Source: Motacilla alba alba
Lineage: Eukaryota > Chordata > Aves > Passeriformes > Motacillidae
Assembly: GCF_015832195.1 (NCBI RefSeq)
Contig: NC_052030.1
Location: forward strand, 10,063,439-10,127,438
DNA length: 64,000 bases
Reading direction: 5' to 3'
Shown here piece after piece: positions 54,425 through 64,000 of the stretch (within the stretch, counting starts at the first letter, position 1; each line of letters begins with the position of its first letter). The notes below the pieces were generated by a model. It did no database searches. It saw only the letters and a program-made list of their open reading frames with translations, and was not told where the DNA came from. Both the position numbers and the translations under genes were made by a program.

Positions 54425-54640
54425 AAGAGAGAGGGTTTAGATGGGATATTGGGAATAACCCACCCTGTGAGGGTGCTGAGGCCCTGGCTCAGGGTGCCCA
54501 GAGAAGCTGTGGCTGCCCCTGGATCCCTGGAAGTGTCCAAGGCCAGGTTGGACAGGGCTTGGAGCACCCTGGGATGGTGGAAGTGGCAAGGATTGGAACA
54601 GGATGAGCTGTAAGGTCCCTGCCAAGCCAAAGCAGCCTGG
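54425..54640 (+). mobile_element. CR1 LINE fragment
   Basis: CR1 in + orientation: 'GGTGCCCAGAGAAGCTGTGG', 'GTCCAAGGCCAGGTTGGACA' and a TTGGAACAGGATGAGCT end. Confidence 0.85.
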
Positions 54641-57302
54641 AATTCCCTCTGAAGCATTATCCCTGCCATGGAAGTCTCCACTCAAGGCCCTTTGATGGAC
54701 TCAGCTGAATTCCAGGAGCAATTCCCCAGCCTGACATTCCTGGGTAGATCTCAGCCTGGGAAATGGACCAAAGAGAGCAGGAATTCCTGCAGCCACTGCT
54801 GATTTGGACAATTATGAGCTGCTGGGGATCAAGAAGGTTAACTTCCAGCAGATCCTCGTCGAGAATCCTTAGGGATTGATTGCAGGCAGCGTTCAGTCCA
54901 ATCTCTTTACTGGGGCAGCAGCAGGGCACAGAGCTGAGGCAAGCACAGGACACTGGGAAGGGCAGAGATCCAGCAGGGATGCTCCAAGTGCTGCCTTCCC
55001 TCAGCTCAGCAGCCTTGAGGGCTGGGAATCAAGGTGCAATATCCCAAATCTGTGATGGGCAGGAGCCTGAAGGACGGGAGCACATCCCACACCCACCCCA
55101 GCAGCCACTCCACACATACAAAAGGTCAAATGCACAGAGATCAGTGGGATCAAGGAGTTTGGAAAAGCCACCACTCTTCTGTATTTCTCTCTGCTGGTTT
55201 TTATGCAGCACTTTGTATCCCTCAGCTGTCATCCACAGCAGGAAATATCCATGGGACTGCCATCAAATTAAAAATTCCAGCCAGGAAAACAATCCTAAAC
55301 TCCAGCTCAGACATAACACTGTTCAGTAAAGAGAGCAGAAGGAATCACAGCCTGATTTCCAGCACAAGAGAGACGAGGGAGTTCCTCCCCCTCCCATTTT
55401 TCCCAATGACACAGATAGGGAGACTGAGAAAAGCACCAAAAATCCAAAGATTGTTCCTCCATCAGGAGCAGACCTGCACAGAGGCAGGAGAAGCAGGGAG
55501 CTGTCAAGATGAGATGTGCTAAAAATGTCACAGCCCTCCCAACACTTGAGGCATTCCTTGGGAGAGCTGGGGTTTTTCAAATCAAACCTTTTGATCTTGG
55601 AATTGTTCCGCTGCCCGGCTCCGTGGGGAAAACGGGAGGAGAGCAGCCTGTTAAGGATCCTTTGAAGGTATCCTTCCCAAGATTTACCAAAGAGAAAAAA
55701 CAGAGACACAGCCAAGCCTCAGGCCCCCATGCAAGGCAAAGGAAGATTTCCAGGAGTTGAGGCACAAGAGCCACGAGCTGAGCGAGCTCCAGGTTGATCC
55801 TGAGAAAAAGTGAGCATGGGAAGGCTCCAAAGGCACCAGCAGGGACATGAAACAGGAATCGCCACCCTGCAAACAGAACCTGGTTTGCACCAGCTCTGCC
55901 AAGAGGGTTGGGCTGGGAAAAGAATTCCTTAGGTCACAGGAAAGATGTGGATTGAAGGACACCTTCCCCTTTCCTGCCCCAATCCTGCATGACTCAGAAT
56001 TCCCCCACCCCAAAGTGAGCAAGAATTCATCCTGGAGAAAAGTCAGCCAAAGTTTCAAGGGTTTAGGGAGATAAGGAACTTGTCCTTGAGCAGTATCTGA
56101 TCACCTCAGTTTGTACAAACACCGAGAACGCCGGGAGAATAAATGGATTTATACTCACCTACGTGGGAGACACAGAGAGCTCGGAGCAGCAGGAGGGGCT
56201 GGAAGTGGCACCACGAGCAGGAAGGGCTGGAAGTGTCACCACAAAGCAGGAGTCAAAGCCAGGAGACTCCAAGTGTCACCCCAGCACCATCACTTTCAAT
56301 CTTCATCAAAGTTCTCAGATTGGAACAGTCCCTCCCTGCTCTCCTTCCCCTTTTCCCTCCCTCCCCAGCCCTGGCAGGGATTATAAAAACTCCCAGAGAT
56401 GGATGCAAACTGTTGGATGTGTTCATAAAAACAAATCAATCAATCTTCCCCCGTGGGATAATCGCCTTAGAGCCAAGCTGCTGCTCCGCAGAGCTCCTGG
56501 CCTCGGTTGGATCCTGGGCTCTGCCTCCTTCCTGCCATTTCACTGGATTATCCCTGGGATGGGCCTTTGCCATGAGATTAAAGCTTGTTTTACTCCAGAT
56601 TCTGCTGCTGTTCAACCAGCACTGCTCAGGCTGAGCTGATTTATTCCCTGGAAGGTTTCAGTTCTGTTTTTAACACTCGGCCCTGAAAGCGGGATCAAGG
56701 GAGAGGCAACACTCGGTGGGATCTCCCTGGAATTCAAACCCCTTCCTGCAGGCTGATTTCTGGGATCAGCAACACCAACAACATCCCTAGTGGGAGCATT
56801 CCCAATGGATTTGAGAAGCAAAAACCAGAAAAACCAGTCCTGATGGAGGTAAGATATGGAAAACCTCAGAGCAGGCGTTTGCTCCTCTGCTCTGGCCCAG
56901 GGGAAGTGACACTTTGGGAAGCATCTGGCTCCAAGTGTGAGGGATCAGGAATCAGGAATGCTGAGAGCTCTGGAAGTGTGGCAGGAGCAGCTGGCAGAGG
57001 AGCCTGGGACAGAATCCAGCTCCTGCTGCAAGCACCAACCCCTCCCTGGAGTCCCTGCATGGGGCTGGCACGAGAAGACCTCGGAAATAGCAGAGCCCCA
57101 AAAACAAACAGAGCAAGAGGTGGAAGATGGAGGGAAGGAGCAGCAGGAGTGGGAGCAACAGCTCCTCTCCCTCATCCCAGGAGAGCTGGCTGTGGCTGAG
57201 TGGGATGTGGAGAGAGAAAGGACAGGATTGTCCTTCCTTCCTTCCCAGTTCAAACTGATCCTCACGAAGAGCAAGAGAGGCCAAGCCCCACCCAGCCCTG
57301 AG
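54641..57302. other. Non-coding DNA between the gap and the PTPN11 3' end
   Basis: No RPH3A zinc-finger exon and no other gene were found on either strand. It is unique sequence without strong features. Confidence 0.6.
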
Positions 57303-57515
57303 CACGGAATCACAGAACCTTGGAATGGTTCGGGTTGGAAGGGAGCTCAAGGATCATCCAGCTCCATCCCTGCCACCATCCCAGGGTGCTCCAAGCCCCA
57401 TCCAACCTGGCCTCGGACTCTTCCAGGGATGGGGCAGCCACAGCTTCTCTGGGAATTCTAACCCCACCCTCCCAGGGAAGAACTTCTCCCCAATACCCCA
57501 TCCTTGGTGCCTGCA
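57303..57515 (-). mobile_element. CR1 LINE fragment next to the PTPN11 poly(A) site
   Basis: 'AATCACAGAACCTTGGAATG', 'GGTTGGAAGGGAGCTCAAGG' and 'GCAGCCACAGCTTCTCTGGG' give a nearly full-length short CR1 3' fragment, in the same orientation as PTPN11. Confidence 0.9.
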
Positions 57516-57540
57516 GCTGGAGAACACAGGGACTGACAAA

Positions 57541-60500
57541 TCATGGTAAGAAAATGATTTTTATTTCTTTTTTTTTTTTTCTATTTTGAATTTCATTTTT
57601 TTTCCCTTTTTTTTAATGGAATTTCTGCTGTTTACAGATATGGTTTATTCCTGATAACACAGCTTGGCAGCAATTAAAAATAAAACCAAACCAAACCCAC
57701 TGCAACTGAATTAAACCCCATAAATACCAGCCCAGAAAACAATGGACAACCACCACTATTTCTATACAGGAACTATTATTTAATGTCACATTTTGACAAC
57801 CGTAAATGGGCTACAGACTGTGGGCAAAAGGCAAGAGGTGAAATCTTTTTGAAACACCAGATGTAGAATAAACAGCTCATTTCTCAACATTTACATGATT
57901 CACATCAAATTGATGACATCCTAAATGTATTCCTTCTAAAGGATAGAAATTTTGCAATAAAATATTACATTTCATTTAATACTCTGGTACAATACTTCAT
58001 ACATTGCAGGAAAAAAAAATAAATGCAAGGCCTATTCCACCTAATAAGATCCTTTTTCATTAGTCTTTAGTACTGCAATAAAAAAAAAAATCACAGTAAT
58101 GTCATAAATAAACAGGCTTGAAATTATTCATTACCTTTCACTATCAAAAAGGGAGAAATGAACAATTAATTTGAAATAATGGAGTTATGGGTAGAAAATC
58201 TAACCCTGACAACACATCTTAGTCCCAGCTGCAAATTTCCTCAGCCCTACAATGAGAAAAGGGAACAGGTTGGATACCTTTGTTAGCTGTGTCCTGGTTA
58301 ATCGTGTCTCAAACACATCTTTTAGGAGGAAAAAAAGGAAAGTTTGGTCAGGATTAATAGAACCAATCAGGCCTAACAGGAGTTAGCTGAGATTAAAGTG
58401 TATTTCTCTAAAACATTCAGTAAATGAAGTCTGCAGCAAATTCACACTGGCATCAATCACTGTGCCTTGGGAGCTGGGGTCAACTTCCCTCGTGGGACAA
58501 AGGCTTCTCCAAGAGAACCCTGGGATCCCTCTTCCATCCCTGCTCCAGAACAAGCTCAGCCAGCACTGCTTCCAAGTTCCCTAAACCTGGGAATCCCTGA
58601 ATCACATCCACTGATCTCCCTGAACCTTTCTCTTTGTTCCTCCATCTGTCAGAACCCCAAAGTTATTTGCTGGAATTAACGCAGGAGACGCTTTAGGAAC
58701 CCTCCCTGTCTCTGGTGACAGATTTTAGGGTGCGGGGGCTCCCCTTTGGTGCCCACCAGGACCCAACACAGGTTCAGAAAGGAGAATTGATTCCTTTAGT
58801 CACAATCTTGCAGACCCCTCACTGACATTCCCCCACCATGCGCTCCCCCAGGATTCCCACACATTCTGCAGCAAGAGCTCCCTGCTCCCAAGGAGAACAA
58901 TTCCAAATCAACCCCCCCAGAGGCAGGCTCTGAACGAGGGCAGGAGGCAACGTTGTGCTGATTGCTGCTTGCACAGGCCCAGCTTTTAAGACACTTCACA
59001 TGAACTGAGTGCAGAGAGTTGAGATTCCCTCAGGATCCTTTCCCTCCTTTCTCCTGACTTTTCCCCCCCTGATTTCCCAGCTTGGAGCAGAGCAGCTCCA
59101 AACCCCAGCTGGGTGTGTCCCTCACCTTGCTCCAGCCTCTGAAGTGCAGAATTTGACTCTGCACAGAGTTTGAGGCAAATATTTAATTGCTCCATGCAAA
59201 TGTCAACACTTCCAAGTGATCCCTGTTCAGCAGGAGGGAGCTGGGAACAGGGACGGGCTGGCAGGGGATGGAGAGCAGGAGCCTCACTACCAAATCACCA
59301 CATTTCTCTCTCCTCATCATCTATTCCAGTCTAGGAAGGGCACAAGGATTCAGGGCTAGAGCATAAGGCTGTGACAGTCAAACACATTTGTGGTGTGCTG
59401 GTGACAGGAGTTCCAAAAATCCAGTCCCAAAGCCCCGAAAGACAAAAAGGACAAGAGGCCAAGGAACAAAATTCTGCTTAACATTAATGAAGCACCTTCA
59501 TTCAGTCCAAACAAACTGCTCAAATATTGGAATTTGCAAAGCACTCTGAGGACCAGGAGATGGCATCTCCCACTTCACCTCTCACAAAGCTGCATTAATT
59601 TAGATTCCAGGCTCCAGCAGAATTCCACCAGGAAGGCAAATAAACCCATTCCAGAGACACAGGAAGGTCAGGCATCCTGTGTGGGGATGGGAATCACTCC
59701 TCAACACCACTCAAGTCCCAGAGTGTCCCCAAAAACCAGGGACAAGGTGCTGGGGAGACACCAGACCCCACTCCTTGGGCCTGGTCCTGCCATCCACGGC
59801 TCCAAGGGGAGCTGCTGGTCCAGGACAGGGCCAGGGGAAGGAATTCAATGGAAGCTCACCAGATCTTCCTTGGGGAGTCTCTGGAAGAGGCTTTGTCTCC
59901 CTGACAAGTGGCTCCAGGTGGTTTTCCATGCACTGGGACAGGAAGGTCCAGGCAGCTCCCAAAGGCACTTGGGGTGGGACAGTGCCCCCAGCGTGGCCTC
60001 GCTGCTCCTGTCCCACCAGGAATCCTGGGATCCCTCCTTCCCTAAAAATCCAGGAGGCTCCTCCACAGCTTCCACTTCCCCAGCACAAAGGCAGGAGGGC
60101 TCCCTGACACCAGCAGTGAGTTACTGGTTTCACTGGGTTTAACATCCTGCAACTTTAATTAATTAATTAATTAATACCTGAATTCTACTGGTTCAGTCTC
60201 ATTTAATTGAGCACAAAGTCACCACAGAGTGTCCTCACAAACCACCCCCAGGTCACTGAGTCTCCTGAAGGACACAAGGGATTCCTATTCTGGGCACAGA
60301 TCACGGAAAAGAAACTTTGTTTGATGTAAAAGCAACTTTGCATAAATTCCTCCAAAATAGCCCATCCAGCCACACAGCAAAATTGGAATCAAAGCCACCA
60401 ATTATCACAAAAAAAGCACCTTCATCTCAAGAACTGCTCGCCCCAGGAAGCTCAGTCTGAGTTTGAAATGTATCAGGACTAATTTGATCATGCACTTGGT

Positions 60501-60988
60501 TCTATTCTCGCTGGTGATCCACTGTTTTCCAACAATCCACATTGTTCCCATCAGTATTTTACATTTCACGTCACGGATTTATCCATGGCATTGCTCTCCC
60601 ACCACCCACCCCCCAACCCAGTGCCCCCCAAAAACCCCACAACTGCTCAAATAAGGAAAAAAAAAAAACCAAAAACCCCACTAACAGCCATACTGTGAAA
60701 CCAAAATACTATTTAAAAAAACAAATGGATGACAGTCCAACAGTTTGCAGGATTCAAAACTGACTCTACAAAGTAATTGTCTACCTTGTAGAAAGGATTT
60801 CCTTTTATTTGGAAAATGAGCAATTGGAAATTGGAGAGAAGAGATAAAAACAATCTTTAGATGCTCTGAAGTTTTGCCTACTGAAGGATTAAAACCGTAA
60901 ATAAAAAGGTACCAAGCCCTCAGAGTTCACTGCTCACGTGAAGCTTCTTCCATCTCTTTCTTGACCTTTTTAAAAACCATTTTCATGT
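57541..60988 (-). other. PTPN11: PTPN11 terminal 3' UTR exon
   Basis: Starts after an acceptor AG at 60990-60989 and runs as AT-rich unique sequence to a - strand AATAAA at 57565-57560, next to T-rich DNA. Its beginning (AAAAAGGTCAAGAA) resembles the human PTPN11 last-exon start as I recall it. A 19-codon frame at the exon start is not coding, because the stop lies in the preceding exon. A TTAA repeat lies at 60152-60173. Length about 3.4 kb is in keeping with the long UTR of this gene. Confidence 0.75.
60152..60173. repeat. (TTAA)n
   Basis: Five or so TTAA units inside the PTPN11 3' UTR. Confidence 0.9.
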
Positions 60989-61338
60989 CTGGGAAAGGAA
61001 AAAAAATGAAGAATTATTGAGGAAAAAACCCAGCAGTTGTTTCTTATTCAGGCACTGTACAGAAGTGCTCAGTTTTGACCCAATAAAGCTTAAACTCAAC
61101 CCAAAGTCTCATCCTTGGCTTAGAAACTGTGTGGGTGCTTTGGCAGTATAAGGTGAGATTGTGTGTAAAGGTCATTAAAATTAAATTTAAATTAGCTTTT
61201 GGAACTCAGGCACCCTAAGGGGATCAAATCCAAGCATTTTGGGCATTCCTGGGTAGATTTTCTCCCAAGCCAGGCTGGACACAGCCCCTCCTCTGGCCAT
61301 ACACACCTGCCTTGGCCTGGAAGGCTCTGAACATCTTC

Positions 61339-64000
<2,662 letters not shown>

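Noticed and set aside
54641..57302. Search for the rabphilin zinc-finger exons
   Set aside because: No pair of CxxC motifs in an exon context was found on the - strand; the exons are not in the visible sequence.
60929..60988. Short C-terminal-like frame MKMVFKKVKKEMEEASREQ after a good acceptor
   Set aside because: The PTPN11 stop codon is in the preceding exon at 61341-61339, and the sequence resembles the start of the mammalian PTPN11 3' UTR exon.

Overview
The window is nuclear vertebrate DNA, almost certainly from a bird. Its genes have small exons bounded by GT-AG (and some GC-AG) introns, the coding exons are GC-rich, and it carries many short fragments of the avian retrotransposon CR1 plus G-rich pentanucleotide and minisatellite arrays. 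Nothing bacterial, phage or viral was seen. Two runs of exactly 1,000 N (7784-8783 and 53224-54223) are assembly gaps of unknown true length, and each interrupts a gene. I cannot name the species.

Layout. CMKLR1, the chemerin receptor, is complete in one coding exon on the + strand (3948-5036). Convergent to it on the - strand is WSCD2, a Golgi-type WSC/sulfotransferase protein. Seven coding exons (19325 down to 9831) give 446 residues; the last part of the sulfotransferase domain is absent and probably lies in the first gap. From 19.3 to about 43.1 kb no protein-coding gene is supported. That stretch holds a strong CpG island (about 28.54-29.22 kb, a possible distal first exon of WSCD2), a 41-bp minisatellite and several AT-rich, TAAT-rich blocks that may be conserved regulatory DNA.

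RPH3A (rabphilin-3A), also on the - strand, occupies 53152 down to 45611, with a probable 3' UTR to about 43.09 kb. Thirteen exons give a contiguous 469-residue C-terminal part: the Pro/Ala-rich linker and both C2 domains. The N-terminal Rab-binding zinc-finger exons are missing, probably in the second gap. Upstream, again on the - strand, are the last two coding exons of PTPN11 (SHP-2; 61727-61615 and 61408-61339), followed by an intron inside the 3' UTR and a long AT-rich terminal UTR exon (60988 to about 57.54 kb).

The order PTPN11-RPH3A matches human 12q24.13. The convergent pair WSCD2-CMKLR1 matches human 12q23.3. The two pairs are megabases apart in human, so the 19-43 kb interval spans a synteny breakpoint. 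These genes do not form a pathway together. The most interesting observations are a tandem duplication in RPH3A that copies a splice acceptor with its exon start and leaves an in-frame 24-codon alternative, two GC-AG introns in the C2A region of the same gene, and G-quadruplex-forming GGGAT arrays.
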